From: Nostoc sp. FACHB-110
Lineage (GTDB): Bacteria > Cyanobacteriota > Cyanobacteriia > Cyanobacteriales > Nostocaceae
DNA length: 64,000 bases
Assembly: GCF_014697425.1 (NCBI RefSeq)
Contig: NZ_JACJRU010000003.1
Location: forward strand, 310,001-374,000
Direction of reading: 5' to 3'
Part shown: in pieces, positions 1-8,796 of the stretch
How the letters are laid out: the number at the start of each line of letters is the position of its first letter
How positions within the stretch are numbered: position 1 is the stretch's first letter
Notes under the pieces: generated by a model
Seen by the model: the letters and a program-made list of their open reading frames with translations, nothing else
The model's database searches: none
What the model was told of the DNA's origin: nothing
Program-made: the position numbers and the translations under genes

Positions 1-1
1 G

Positions 2-841
2 GCTTTGGCTATCCAGGAAAAAGCCTTGGCAATTCAAGATGACTTCTCCGAAACTTGGAGTAATCGGGGTGCTTTGTTGATAAGTTTAAAGCGTTATGAA
101 GATGCAATAATTAGCTGTGATAGAGCTTTGGTGATTAAAGATGACTTCCCTGAAGCATGGTTTAATCGAGGCTATGCACTAATTAATTTAGAACGTTATA
201 ATGAAGCATTAGCTAGCTACGATAAAGGTTTAGCAATTAAGGATGACTTCTTCAGGGCATGGCTTGATCGAGGCTATGCACTAATTAATTTAGAACGTTA
301 TAATGAAGCATTAGCTAGCTACGATAGAGCCTTAGAAAGGAAGGATAACTACTCTGAGGCATGGTTCTATCAAGGTGATTTATTAAATGATTTAAAACGT
401 TATGATGAAGCATTATCTAGTTATAATAAAGCCTTAAATATTACACCTAATGAGCCAACTTACTTGAATTCTAAGAGTTTAACCCTGAGTTTTTTAGGAC
501 GTTATGAAGAAGCACTGGCTAATATAAATGAAGCCAAAAAAATTCTACTAGAGGAGCCTTTATTGTGGACTAATCAAGGTATCATACTAGCTCGCGCAGG
601 ACGCTACCAAGAAGCAATGGCTAGTTGTGAAAAAGCACTACAACTAAAACCAGATGATGAGAGTGGCTATTATGGCAAAGCTTGCTGTTATGCTTTGCAA
701 GGAAATATTGAGTTAGCAATTGAAAACCTACAAAAAGCAATAAATATCAACTCTTCCCGATGTCGTAGAGAAGCAAAAAGAAACCCTGATTTTGACAGTA
801 TTCGGGAAGATGCACGATTTCAGGCATTACTACAAGCTTAA
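2..841 (+). CDS. TPR-repeat protein, 5' end outside window
   Basis: The frame is open from base 2, so the gene begins upstream of the window; the TTG at 5 is not a convincing start. The visible 279 residues are almost entirely tetratricopeptide repeats of 34 residues with the pattern W-x-N-R-G ... L-x-R-Y-x-x-A-x-x-S-x-x-x-A-L. Two neighbouring repeats (about 157-258 and 259-360) are nearly identical at DNA level with a 102-bp period, which points to recent tandem duplication. TPR arrays are helical protein-interaction scaffolds. No enzymatic domain is visible in the part present. The C-terminal portion (NPDFDSIREDARFQALL) is a common ending of cyanobacterial TPR proteins. Partner and role are unknown. 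Confidence 0.85.
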   Translation, partial: ALAIQEKALAIQDDFSETWSNRGALLISLKRYEDAIISCDRALVIKDDFPEAWFNRGYALINLERYNEALASYDKGLAIKDDFFRAWLDRGYALINLERYNEALASYDRALERKDNYSEAWFYQGDLLNDLKRYDEALSSYNKALNITPNEPTYLNSKSLTLSFLGRYEEALANINEAKKILLEEPLLWTNQGIILARAGRYQEAMASCEKALQLKPDDESGYYGKACCYALQGNIELAIENLQKAININSSRCRREAKRNPDFDSIREDARFQALLQA

Positions 842-1025
842 ATTAGCGGGTTGCACTGCTTAAAATACACTAATTTTTAGCAGTGTTTAATTTTGTTGAC
901 TCAATAAGACTCCTATCTCCCTCGTTTATTTAGTAGCTAGTTTAATTTGTGCGATCGCCACTTTGATACAAGCAAAACCCAACATGATATGAAATTCAAG
1001 CTGGGTTTCACTCTATTTAACTAGC

Positions 1026-1736
1026 CTAACTATTCGGTGGTGTTTGTTCTGGTGGTGCTTCGGCAGGGGGAGCAAGCACAGCATCAGGCGCAATTTCTTC
1101 TACAGCGACGGGTTCTTTGTCTTCTGGTTCTGGGTGTGCTTGTGCTGCTTCCACCAATTCCGGGGATGGGGGATGGGGTGGAATTACTTCTGGAACAGTT
1201 TCGGTTGTTGCTTCGGTGTCTGTAGTGGGTGTTGCTTCCTCAGTCAAAGGTGCTTCAGGTATAGCAGTGGTTTTATCGATAATTTCCACAGCAGGTTTTT
1301 CATTTGCTGCATCAGGAGTCCTTTTAATCACAGGCTTTTGTGCTTTATTCTTGGCTCCACTAAAAACGCTACCTAAACCTTGTTGCAATTTACCTAAGCG
1401 TTCTTGCAGAGATAGCTTATTTACTTGTTGCTGAAGCGATGCTGTCACTTCTTCAGAACTAGGTACGGGAGTTTGTTGTAGTTGTGGGGTGACTTGTCGC
1501 CGCAGTGATAAAGTTTGCCAACCAAACCAGACTAAAAGTGCCACACTAGCCACATGGCCTAGTAATAAACCTCCCCAAATCCGAGGTGCAAAAACCCATA
1601 ATACTAAAGCATAAAACAGGCCAATACCACTCCAAATAAAATCATTCTTACGGTGGATTTCAGGGAAAAAGAAAGCTGATATGTATAGACCCAAACTACC
1701 AAAACCAACTACCAAAGCTAGGATGTATGCCAGCAT
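1026..1736 (-). CDS. Ycf66 family protein
   Basis: A 236-residue protein starting at an ATG. The N-terminal ~80 residues contain two or three hydrophobic helices (LAYILALVVGFGSLGLYISAFFFPEI, then a second membrane span), the hallmark of Ycf66, a family restricted to cyanobacteria and some plastids. The remaining ~150 residues are a Pro/Glu/Ala/Thr-rich, acidic and probably disordered cytoplasmic tail containing a short Q-rich amphipathic stretch. Function of the family is not established; it is assumed to be thylakoid or plasma membrane associated. Long open frames on the opposite strand over the tail are by-products of its codon bias. Confidence 0.85.
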   Translation of the reverse strand: MLAYILALVVGFGSLGLYISAFFFPEIHRKNDFIWSGIGLFYALVLWVFAPRIWGGLLLGHVASVALLVWFGWQTLSLRRQVTPQLQQTPVPSSEEVTASLQQQVNKLSLQERLGKLQQGLGSVFSGAKNKAQKPVIKRTPDAANEKPAVEIIDKTTAIPEAPLTEEATPTTDTEATTETVPEVIPPHPPSPELVEAAQAHPEPEDKEPVAVEEIAPDAVLAPPAEAPPEQTPPNS

Positions 1737-1775
1737 TTTTGGTTACTCCTTAATTGTTCACTAGAGGCTAGAAAA

Positions 1776-1811
1776 GTCTGAAGTGTGAAGTATGAAGTAT
1801 GAAGTATGAAA
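1776..1811. repeat. STRR heptanucleotide repeat (TGAAGTA/TGAAGTG)
   Basis: About five tandem 7-mers of the type tgaagtg/tgaagta lie just upstream of the Ycf66 start. The same heptads recur at 12461, 16556, 29607, 29823, 45617, 58415 and 58524. Short tandemly repeated repetitive (STRR) heptamers are characteristic of heterocystous cyanobacteria. Confidence 0.85.
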
Positions 1812-2049
1812 TTTTAGCCTCCATTCTTCAGCCTCCTGCATCCCTAGCCTCTTTAACTCAATATTCCAATTTTGCAAATTTTGCACGGAAATTGTTGATT
1901 TAGATACAATTTAAAATTTGTTATATGTGATGTTAGTTCTGAGCTTTTGTGAGTTCAAGCAACTCTTAATGTCTTCTTTAGGGGAGAAGAGAAAATCTCG
2001 GATTACCCTTAAAGATGAGAAAGAAACTGCAAGAGTTAGCCAATAAGTT

Positions 2050-3480
2050 ATGACACTACAAAGCTTTGGTGTGATTGGATTAGCCGTTATGGGCGAGAAT
2101 ATCGCTCTGAACGTAGAACGTAATGGCTTTCCAATTGCAGTATACAACCGCTCCCGCGAAAAAACCGATGCCTTTATGGCAAACCGCGCGCCTGGACGGA
2201 ACGTCAAAGCCGCCTTTACTTTAGAAGAATTTGTGGCCTCATTGGAACGTCCCCGCAAGATTCTAGTGATGGTACAAGCTGGTAAACCCGTGGATGCGGT
2301 AATTCAACAGCTAAAACCCTTACTAGATGAAGGCGATATCATCATCGACGGTGGCAACTCTTGGTTTGAAGATACTCAAAGACGTACTGAAGAATTAGAA
2401 CCATTAGGTTTGCGCTTTCTTGGTATGGGTGTGAGTGGTGGTGAAGAAGGTGCATTAAACGGCCCTTCACTCATGCCTGGTGGTACACAAAGTTCTTATG
2501 AATATCTCTCACCAATTTTCAACAAAATTGCTGCCCAAGTCGATGATGGCCCTTGTGTAACTTACGTTGGCCCTGGTGGTTCAGGTCACTACGTGAAGAT
2601 GGTACACAACGGTATCGAGTATGGCGATATGCAGTTAATTGCTGAAGCCTACGATTTGCTGAAAAATGCCGGTGGACTTGACCACAATCAGCTTCACGAA
2701 GTATTTGCTGAATGGAACACCACTGATGAACTCAATTCATTTTTGATTGAGATTACAGCAAATATCTTCCCCTACATTGACCCCGACACCAGCCTACCTT
2801 TAGTAGACTTAATTGTGGACGCAGCAGGTCAAAAGGGTACTGGTCGTTGGACTGTACAAACTGCTTTGGAATTGGGTGTTTCTATTCCTACAATTACCGC
2901 AGCTGTAAATGCTCGGATTATCTCTTCGATTAAAGATGAGCGGGTAGCAGCATCTAAGCAGCTGACAGGCCCCAGTGGCAAGTATAGCGGCAACAGCAAA
3001 GAGTTTATCAACAAAGTACGTGATGCTCTGTACTGCTCTAAGATTTGTTCTTACGCTCAAGGGATGGCGTTGCTATCTACAGCTTCCAAAACCTTTAATT
3101 GGAATTTGAATCTGAGTGAATTGGCTCGCATTTGGAAAGGTGGCTGTATTATTCGCGCTGGCTTCTTGAATAAGATTAAGAAGGCATTTAACGAAAATCC
3201 TGCATTGCCCAACTTGTTATTAGCTCCCGAATTTAAGCAAACAATTCTTGACAGACAAACAGCTTGGCGGGAAGTAATTGTAACAGCTGCACAATTAGGT
3301 ATTCCAGTACCCGCGTTTAGTGCTTCTTTAGATTATTTTGACAGCTATCGCCGCGATCGCCTGCCTCAAAACCTTACTCAAGCACAACGCGACTACTTCG
3401 GCGCACACACCTATCTACGCCTCGACAAACCAGGTGCTTTCCATACTGAGTGGGTTCCCATCGAAGAGGCTACAAAATAA
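2050..3480 (+). CDS. gnd: 6-phosphogluconate dehydrogenase, decarboxylating
   Basis: A 476-residue protein of normal family length. It oxidises and decarboxylates 6-phosphogluconate to ribulose 5-phosphate with NADP+ in the oxidative pentose phosphate pathway, a major source of reductant in the dark and in heterocysts. The N-terminal Rossmann motif is GLAVMGENIALNV (about residues 11-23). The substrate and catalytic segment GGSGHYVKMVHNGIEYGDMQ contains the catalytic Lys and the HNGIEYGD signature, and an all-helical C-terminal domain follows. The ATG at 2050 agrees with the family start. zwf and opcA are not adjacent. A long inverted repeat follows the stop. Confidence 0.97.
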   Translation: MTLQSFGVIGLAVMGENIALNVERNGFPIAVYNRSREKTDAFMANRAPGRNVKAAFTLEEFVASLERPRKILVMVQAGKPVDAVIQQLKPLLDEGDIIIDGGNSWFEDTQRRTEELEPLGLRFLGMGVSGGEEGALNGPSLMPGGTQSSYEYLSPIFNKIAAQVDDGPCVTYVGPGGSGHYVKMVHNGIEYGDMQLIAEAYDLLKNAGGLDHNQLHEVFAEWNTTDELNSFLIEITANIFPYIDPDTSLPLVDLIVDAAGQKGTGRWTVQTALELGVSIPTITAAVNARIISSIKDERVAASKQLTGPSGKYSGNSKEFINKVRDALYCSKICSYAQGMALLSTASKTFNWNLNLSELARIWKGGCIIRAGFLNKIKKAFNENPALPNLLLAPEFKQTILDRQTAWREVIVTAAQLGIPVPAFSASLDYFDSYRRDRLPQNLTQAQRDYFGAHTYLRLDKPGAFHTEWVPIEEATK

Positions 3481-3542
3481 ACTTTCGCTCCTCTAATTTA
3501 TGAGTATATTGTGAAAGTTTAAATTGCTACGCTTTTTACCTG

Positions 3543-3575
3543 AGAAAGTGACTCTGAATTTCAGGGTCACTTTCT
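3543..3575. terminator. inverted repeat between convergent gnd and kinase genes
   Basis: A near-perfect palindrome (arms AGAAAGTGAC and GTCACTTTCT, with CTGA/TCAG pairing inside) lies 62 nt after the gnd stop and 62 nt before the 3' end of the kinase gene on the other strand. There is no long T-run, so bidirectional termination is inferred from position and strength. Confidence 0.6.
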
Positions 3576-3636
3576 GATTGAGAACCAATAATTTAAAAAA
3601 TAAAACTAATTTGACCAATGATGCCGACAAGCTTAC

Positions 3637-4761
3637 TTATGGATTTTGATTATTCCCCAAATATTTAGCTTTTAATTCTTCTAACTCTTTATCTATTTCA
3701 CTTTTACTAGCAGGCTGAGTATTTGAATTTACTGGCTGCACTTTATTTGGTTGAGGTTGATTTTTAGCCACTGTCAATTGTGTTTTTAATTCTTCTAGTT
3801 CTAAATCAATTTGACTAGGTGTTTGATTCACAACTGTAGGCGGTAAAGTAGGTGAGGCTGGAGTAGGAGTATTAACTTTTGGTGTTTGTTGATTTAAATC
3901 TTGCAGAAGTTCATCGACTGTTTGATAGCGTTTGGCTGGAATGCTTTCTAGCATTTTATTGAGAATGCGAGTTAAATGATTGCTGATGGGAGTTTTTAGG
4001 TATTGCTGCCATACCCAAGTGCCATGATTGGTATCATAAGAATCAAATGGCGATCGCCCAGTTAATAAGTTAATACAAGTAGCCCCTAAACTATAAATAT
4101 CACTAGCAAATAACGCCCTACCTCTGATTTGTTCTGGGGCGACATATTCAGGGCTACCAATACTAGTACCAGTTCGATTTAACGCTGTACCCACTGCAGA
4201 TTTAGCTGCCCCAAAATCTACTAAAACTAGTTTGCGATCATGCTCACGTAAAATAATATTCTCTGGCTTAATATCACGATGAATTACTTGTCTCATATGA
4301 CAAAATTGCAGTACTGGCAATAAATCATGCAACAGTTGATAAATCTGAGTTTCACTAAAAGCTCCGTGTTGTGCCAATTCCTGCGCTAAATTCTGCCCAT
4401 TAATAAATTCTTGTACTAGATACTGCCTATCATCTTGAGTAAAATATGCCAGCAGTTCAGGAATTTGAGGATGTTTACCCAATTCATCTAACTGCACAGC
4501 TTCTTGGTTAAATAACTCCACAGCTTTTTGTACAGTATTTGTACCTTGAGCTTGGGGATAAAATTGCTTGATGACACAGCTTGGTTTTGACGGTTTATCT
4601 TCGTCAACTGCTAAAAAAGTTCTGCCAAAACCACCTTGTCCTATCGGTTTGATAGCACGGTAGCGTTCTTTAAGCAGTAACTTAGAACCACAAGTTTGGC
4701 AAAACTTAACATCGTGGGGATTTTCTGGCTTGGGACAGCGGGGGTTAAGGCAGTAGCTCAT
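3637..4761 (-). CDS. Serine/threonine protein kinase with N-terminal zinc ribbon
   Basis: A 374-residue Hanks-type kinase. Four cysteines near the N-terminus (positions 4, 9, 21, 24) form a zinc-ribbon-like knuckle typical of a large cyanobacterial kinase group. The kinase domain spans about 33-300: glycine loop GQGGFGRTF (41-49), the lysine of VIK (65), HRDIKPEN (161-168), DFG (182-184) and a SPEYVAPEQ activation segment. It should therefore be active. The C-terminal tail is Pro/Gln/Thr rich, has no membrane helix, and carries the short motif IDxELEELK twice. Substrates are unknown. It is convergent with gnd. Confidence 0.93.
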   Translation of the reverse strand: MSYCLNPRCPKPENPHDVKFCQTCGSKLLLKERYRAIKPIGQGGFGRTFLAVDEDKPSKPSCVIKQFYPQAQGTNTVQKAVELFNQEAVQLDELGKHPQIPELLAYFTQDDRQYLVQEFINGQNLAQELAQHGAFSETQIYQLLHDLLPVLQFCHMRQVIHRDIKPENIILREHDRKLVLVDFGAAKSAVGTALNRTGTSIGSPEYVAPEQIRGRALFASDIYSLGATCINLLTGRSPFDSYDTNHGTWVWQQYLKTPISNHLTRILNKMLESIPAKRYQTVDELLQDLNQQTPKVNTPTPASPTLPPTVVNQTPSQIDLELEELKTQLTVAKNQPQPNKVQPVNSNTQPASKSEIDKELEELKAKYLGNNQNP

Positions 4762-5153
4762 TGACAGGATGGCGTTTTACGTCGCTCTAACTGTTTTTAT
4801 TTTGCCCTGTACTAGCCAACAGTGGTCACATTTAGCTAACTATCTAGTTTCAGGTAAAAACTTCATTTTGATGGGAGATTGAGTCACGAAAAGCGATCGC
4901 TATGAATTAGCCTGAAATCAAAGCTTGTGAAAGTAATAAATATTATCAATTATTTGGGAGTAATATTTTCTCGTGATCCCTGAGTTATGAGAATAACAAT
5001 AATAAAAATTTAATATTTGTTTTACTATAAGTTTAATAAATAATCCGGGTAATTATTTTCTTTTGATAAAATCTTACAGATCGATATTGCTAACTTTAAA
5101 ATACTCTGGTACAAATACCTAAGTTTAGTACAGTTATCATAAGGAAATTTACA
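4762..5153. other. AT-rich intergenic region, divergent promoters
   Basis: 392 bp between the divergently transcribed kinase and DUF4082 genes. It is strongly AT-rich with no open frame or repeat that I recognise, apart from one GCGATCGC octamer. AAGGAAA about 9 nt before the ATG at 5154 is a plausible ribosome binding site. Confidence 0.5.
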
Positions 5154-5777
5154 ATGCCATACATCAAAGGGCAGCATCTAACCCATTTAAAACATCTTAG
5201 TAGTACAGTGTTGCTAACAGGATTAGCAACAGTATCTTTTTCATTACTACCAATTTCCGCACAAACAGTCACAGAAAATCATTCGCTTTGGTGTACTTCT
5301 GCTAAACCTATGAGTAATGTCCCGGATAGCGAGACCAGACCAGTAGAAGTAGGCGTGAAGTTTACAACAAGAGAAAGCGGTAAAATTGTCGCCGTTCGCT
5401 TTTACAGACAAGTTCCTATCCCCTCTGGCTATCAAGCTCATGTATGGAGTGAAGATGGTAGGTTACTAGGTTCAGGAGTAGCTATAGAAGGACAAGGGCC
5501 CACTCCTGGTTGGCAAACAGTTCAAATTTATCCGCCAGTTTCCGTGGTTGCGGGAGAAACATACATTGCTTCTTATTTTGCCAGTACAGGGCAGTATTCC
5601 GCAGATTTAGATTTTAAAGGTATAGATAACGGCCCACTAAGTGCGTTAAGCCCCACGGTTGATAATCCTAATGGAGTGTATGTATACACTCAATCTGGTG
5701 GTGTTTTCCCTAATAATAGTTACAATAATACTAACTACTGGGTTGATGTCATATTACAGACAGTAGTAGCTCAATAA
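5154..5777 (+). CDS. Secreted DUF4082 domain protein
   Basis: A 207-residue protein with an N-terminal signal peptide (hydrophobic core LSSTVLLTGLATVSFSLLPISAQT, probable cleavage after Ala-Gln near residue 37). The mature part matches the DUF4082 beta-sandwich: GVKFTTRESGKIVAVRFYR, HVWSEDGRLLGSG, GWQTVQIYPPVSVVAGETYIASYF and an ending with NYWVDV. DUF4082 domains accompany extracellular carbohydrate-active or surface proteins; the specific role is unknown. It stands alone, and a stem-loop with a T-run follows about 100 nt after the stop. Confidence 0.85.
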   Translation: MPYIKGQHLTHLKHLSSTVLLTGLATVSFSLLPISAQTVTENHSLWCTSAKPMSNVPDSETRPVEVGVKFTTRESGKIVAVRFYRQVPIPSGYQAHVWSEDGRLLGSGVAIEGQGPTPGWQTVQIYPPVSVVAGETYIASYFASTGQYSADLDFKGIDNGPLSALSPTVDNPNGVYVYTQSGGVFPNNSYNNTNYWVDVILQTVVAQ

Positions 5778-5879
5778 TTGTGCTTGTTTGCAAATTGGCA
5801 ACTATTGAGTAAAAGCGAAATTTACTTTATTCTCCTACAGAGATACACATACTTTAGAGATTAACAACCGTACAAAACC

Positions 5880-5942
5880 AAGCATCACAATTTTTGTGTT
5901 TGTTACTTCAGTCAGATGTAACTAATATTTGTGATGCTTTTT
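5880..5942 (+). terminator. Probable terminator with long loop
   Basis: An 11-bp stem AAGCATCACAA / TTGTGATGCTT (5880-5890 and 5929-5939) with a ~38-nt loop, followed by TTTT, downstream of the DUF4082 gene. The loop is longer than usual, so this is a moderate call. Confidence 0.5.
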
Positions 5943-6215
5943 AACATTCTCCGGGTAATTGTTTATGTATAGGCAATATAAATTTAATTAAAAATTAGAT
6001 TGATATTTTCGATTTAGTTGTTCACTTTGTCACCGAAGAAAGGCAGCTATGCTGGAGGCTGGAGAAAGAAAATATATTTTTGCCCTCTGCCAAAAGGGTT
6101 TAAGCACCATTATTTATGCCCAGGATAAAAATATATTTCCAGATGCGAAGCACAAGAAATATTGCGTCCTTGTCAAATCCCCTAAATTTATTTATGAGGA
6201 TTAACTCCTGCCTCC
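5943..6215. other. Intergenic, nothing recognised
   Basis: AT-rich spacer between the terminator of the DUF4082 gene and the 3' end of the Rieske oxygenase gene. A plus-strand open frame that begins near 6116 runs into the oxygenase gene antisense; its composition does not look coding. Confidence 0.4.
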
Positions 6216-7283
6216 TTAACTGCAATTATTTGCTGCCTGTTTTTTTATTAAGTGCTGCACACTTGTTAATGCTCGATTTAATTCATAATTGCGCCTTTGG
6301 GTATTTTGCAAATATGCTTGTTGCTCTTCTTCAATCATTTGCACATCTTGAACTACCAAGCCATCAAGTAACTTTTTTGCAGCGTTGAATAAACTATCTT
6401 TAACAAACCGCCGAAACCAAATTGGTAATTTATGCAATCGCCAAAAGGCATTTAATGATGTGAAATGAACTAAGTAAGCTTTGGTTTGTGTTTCATTGAT
6501 AGGACAAAATAAACAGTAAATCTTAAAGTCTTTACCTAGTGTAGACATCCAGTGGGGATAAATATAACTTACATCTAACGGTTCAGGATGTAAGCATCGC
6601 AAGGCGGGAAAAAATAATTGTGATATAGACCAAATTTTGTCTATTTTATAATAACTTTGCGCTATGTAATGAGCATCTACACGGTGATCATTTTCATCAA
6701 TATCTTGTAATGAAGCTTCTGCCCAAGCTTGTAAATCTTGATGTAAATGTCCATGATACATATCCATCAAGTTTTCAATTAAATAAGAATAATGAGCTTG
6801 ACAGTTAATAACTGCAACTGAAGCAATATAATTTAAATGATTCCACTCTGGTAAACCTAACGGTTCTACAGATGGTTCTCTATCACTAGGAAATAACCAA
6901 ATAAAACCGTCTTGTTCTTTAACTGGATAACGGCGAATTTGACAATTTGGTAGTTTCTGATTTGCGGCTAAATAAGGAACCGTTGCACACTCTCCTGAGG
7001 AATTGAAACGCCAACCGTGATAAGCACATTCCAATTCATCACCGAGAACTTGTCCGTGACTCAGTTTAACTTGGCGATGGGGGCAACGGTCTTCTAAAGC
7101 GTGAACCTTGCCTATACTATCACGATAAAGGGCGATCGCCTGATGCCATAATGTTACTCCCAAAGGTTTATTTGTAACTTCGTGGCTACGTGCAACTACA
7201 TACCAGTGATGAGGATTAATCCCCAATTGGCGAACATCACCAGTTTGCACCGCTTGAGAGAGAGATGACATAGTAACAGGCAT
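6216..7283 (-). CDS. Rieske non-heme iron oxygenase (aromatic ring-hydroxylating type)
   Basis: A 355-residue oxygenase alpha-subunit-like protein. The Rieske [2Fe-2S] motif is CPH (about 67-69) ... CAYH (about 86-89). The mononuclear iron site NLMDMYHGHLH (about 170-180) gives the 2-His-1-carboxylate triad. Such proteins hydroxylate or demethylate aromatic or tetrapyrrole-related substrates using a separate reductase; no reductase gene is adjacent and the substrate cannot be named. The ATG at 7283 sits only 1-2 nt after AAGG, so the in-frame ATG at 7271 (AGGAT about 10 nt upstream) may be the true start. No transmembrane helix is obvious. Confidence 0.85.
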   Translation of the reverse strand: MPVTMSSLSQAVQTGDVRQLGINPHHWYVVARSHEVTNKPLGVTLWHQAIALYRDSIGKVHALEDRCPHRQVKLSHGQVLGDELECAYHGWRFNSSGECATVPYLAANQKLPNCQIRRYPVKEQDGFIWLFPSDREPSVEPLGLPEWNHLNYIASVAVINCQAHYSYLIENLMDMYHGHLHQDLQAWAEASLQDIDENDHRVDAHYIAQSYYKIDKIWSISQLFFPALRCLHPEPLDVSYIYPHWMSTLGKDFKIYCLFCPINETQTKAYLVHFTSLNAFWRLHKLPIWFRRFVKDSLFNAAKKLLDGLVVQDVQMIEEEQQAYLQNTQRRNYELNRALTSVQHLIKKQAANNCS

Positions 7284-7472
7284 CCTTATTAGCTGAGTCT
7301 TTCTGTGTGCTACACCCTTTGAGCAGAACAGGTGCAGTAAAAATATATTACAAGTAATTTTTCCGAAGTTTACGCTCCTGACAATATCACCCAGGGAGCT
7401 AAAACTAATTTTGTGTACAAGCTATAAAGTATGTGTAGATAAACGAGTAAACTTATTGGGTCAAAAATCTGT

Positions 7473-7952
7473 ATGGCAAGCTACCAAGAAGCATTAACTA
7501 ACGACGAATTCATCAAGAATTTAATTGAGGAGACAGCAACTATCAATCACGTAGAAATCATTGAAAACGTCATCGACTCTTTAGAACAAGATGACAGCGC
7601 AATGGTTAGCCATACTCAAGACGGTGGTTATCTATGGAAGTTTAACTACGGTAGCGTGGAAGTGTTCGTCCGACTTACCGGAAAAACCGATGAAGATACA
7701 ATTACGGTTTGGGCTGTAGTCTTGAAATTACCTGTCAAAGACGAAACCAAATTAATGCGAAAACTGTTGGAAATGAACTGCTCTAGCACCTTGGAAGCGC
7801 GTTTTGGGATAATTGAAGACAAAGTTGTAGTCATCTCCACACGCACACTAGCTGAGTTATCACCTGGTGAAGTTTCGCGGTTAATTACAATTGTGGCAAC
7901 ACTCGCCGACAACAACGATGAAGCTTTACAATCTGAGTTTAGTGCAGTGTAA
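7473..7952 (+). CDS. YbjN domain-containing protein
   Basis: A 159-residue acidic protein with the alpha-beta fold of the YbjN / type III secretion chaperone-like superfamily: an initial helix, the strand segments GGYLWKFNYGSVEVFVRLTGKTDEDTITVWAVVLKLP, then LLEMNCSSTLEARFGIIEDKVVVISTRTLAELSPGEVSRLI. Widely conserved in cyanobacteria; the function is not established, and sensory or chaperone roles have been suggested for the superfamily. It ends 6 nt before the lipoate-ligase-like gene, so the two are probably co-transcribed. Confidence 0.8.
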   Translation: MASYQEALTNDEFIKNLIEETATINHVEIIENVIDSLEQDDSAMVSHTQDGGYLWKFNYGSVEVFVRLTGKTDEDTITVWAVVLKLPVKDETKLMRKLLEMNCSSTLEARFGIIEDKVVVISTRTLAELSPGEVSRLITIVATLADNNDEALQSEFSAV

Positions 7953-7958
7953 GTATTA

Positions 7959-8681
7959 ATGTCTCGCAAGCAAGTTTGGCGACTGATTCCTTTACTAAAA
8001 GCATCTGGTAACGTGCAGATGGCAATTGATAAATGGTTATTAGAACAGCACCATTCAGGAAAACAACCTGCCACTCTGCGCTTTTATACTTGGTCGCCAG
8101 CTGCTATTTCTCTTGGTTATCATCAACGGCAATATCCCGAAGCATGGCAGAATTTGACTTGGCAAGGTGAAAAACTCGATATAGTTCGCCGTCCTACTGG
8201 TGGAAGGGCGGTACTACATCAAGGCGATTTAACATACTCTGTGATTACATCAGGATTGAGTGGGAATCGTTTGGAAGTATATGCCAAGATTTGTGAATTT
8301 TTGATTGAAGGATGGCGATCGCTCGGTGTGGAATTAAGCTATGGTACAGATGGGCGAGGCTATATTCATAACCCTAACTGTTTTGGTACGGCGACAGGTG
8401 CAGATTTAATTTTACCCAATGGCGCGAAATTTATTGGTAGCGCACAGATGCGGCGGGGTGATGTAATTTTGCAGCATGGTTCTATGCGTTTGCAACCTGA
8501 TATGGAATTGTTTGCGAAGGTATTTGGTGGAGAGTCGTTGAGTGATGTGCAGTTTTCTTTGAGTTTAGAGGAGATTATGACGGCTTTGGTTGGTGCGGCG
8601 AGAGATTGTTTTGCGATAGAGGTTGAGGTGCAGCCTTTATCAGAGTTGGAGTGGGGGGAGATAAACGCAGAGGTACGCTGA
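7959..8681 (+). CDS. Lipoate/biotin protein ligase family protein (LplA/LipB-like)
   Basis: A 240-residue protein of the BPL/LplA/LipB fold. The family signature is RRPTGGRAVLHQGDLTYSV (about residues 76-94), followed by GADLILPNGAKFIGSAQMRRGDVILQHGS, which carries the conserved lysine and HGS motif. It probably transfers lipoyl or octanoyl groups to carrier domains such as PDH E2 or GcvH; direction and donor cannot be told from sequence. The C-terminal few residues (around INAEVR) and the stop are encoded inside a dispersed ACGCAGAGG-type repeat (8663-8750), suggesting the native 3' end was overwritten. Confidence 0.85.
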   Translation: MSRKQVWRLIPLLKASGNVQMAIDKWLLEQHHSGKQPATLRFYTWSPAAISLGYHQRQYPEAWQNLTWQGEKLDIVRRPTGGRAVLHQGDLTYSVITSGLSGNRLEVYAKICEFLIEGWRSLGVELSYGTDGRGYIHNPNCFGTATGADLILPNGAKFIGSAQMRRGDVILQHGSMRLQPDMELFAKVFGGESLSDVQFSLSLEEIMTALVGAARDCFAIEVEVQPLSELEWGEINAEVR

Positions 8682-8752
8682 GGTTAACGCGGAGGTGCGC
8701 GGAGGATTTTTTGTTTCACGCAGAGGCGCAGAGGCGCAAAGAAGAATGCAAG
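8663..8752. repeat. Dispersed ACGCAGAGGCGCA-type repeat
   Basis: A G-rich run of degenerate ACGCAGAGG / GCGCAGAGG units begins inside the lipoate-ligase-like gene and ends about 45 nt before the next gene. A closely similar segment is at about 22100-22140, and related pieces occur at 46640 and 59757. It is a dispersed intergenic repeat. Confidence 0.7.
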
Positions 8753-8796
8753 AGTATGGATATAGCTAACAATTTAAATTAAATTGCTTGATTATT

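Noticed and set aside
1037..1434. Three overlapping plus-strand open frames opposite the Ycf66 gene
   Set aside because: They are antisense to the Pro/Glu-rich tail of a recognisable protein and have Cys/Trp-rich, non-family sequences; they are codon-bias shadows.
6116..6388. Open frame of 90 codons on the plus strand
   Set aside because: It overlaps the 3' part of the Rieske oxygenase gene antisense, with no recognisable family and no ribosome binding site.
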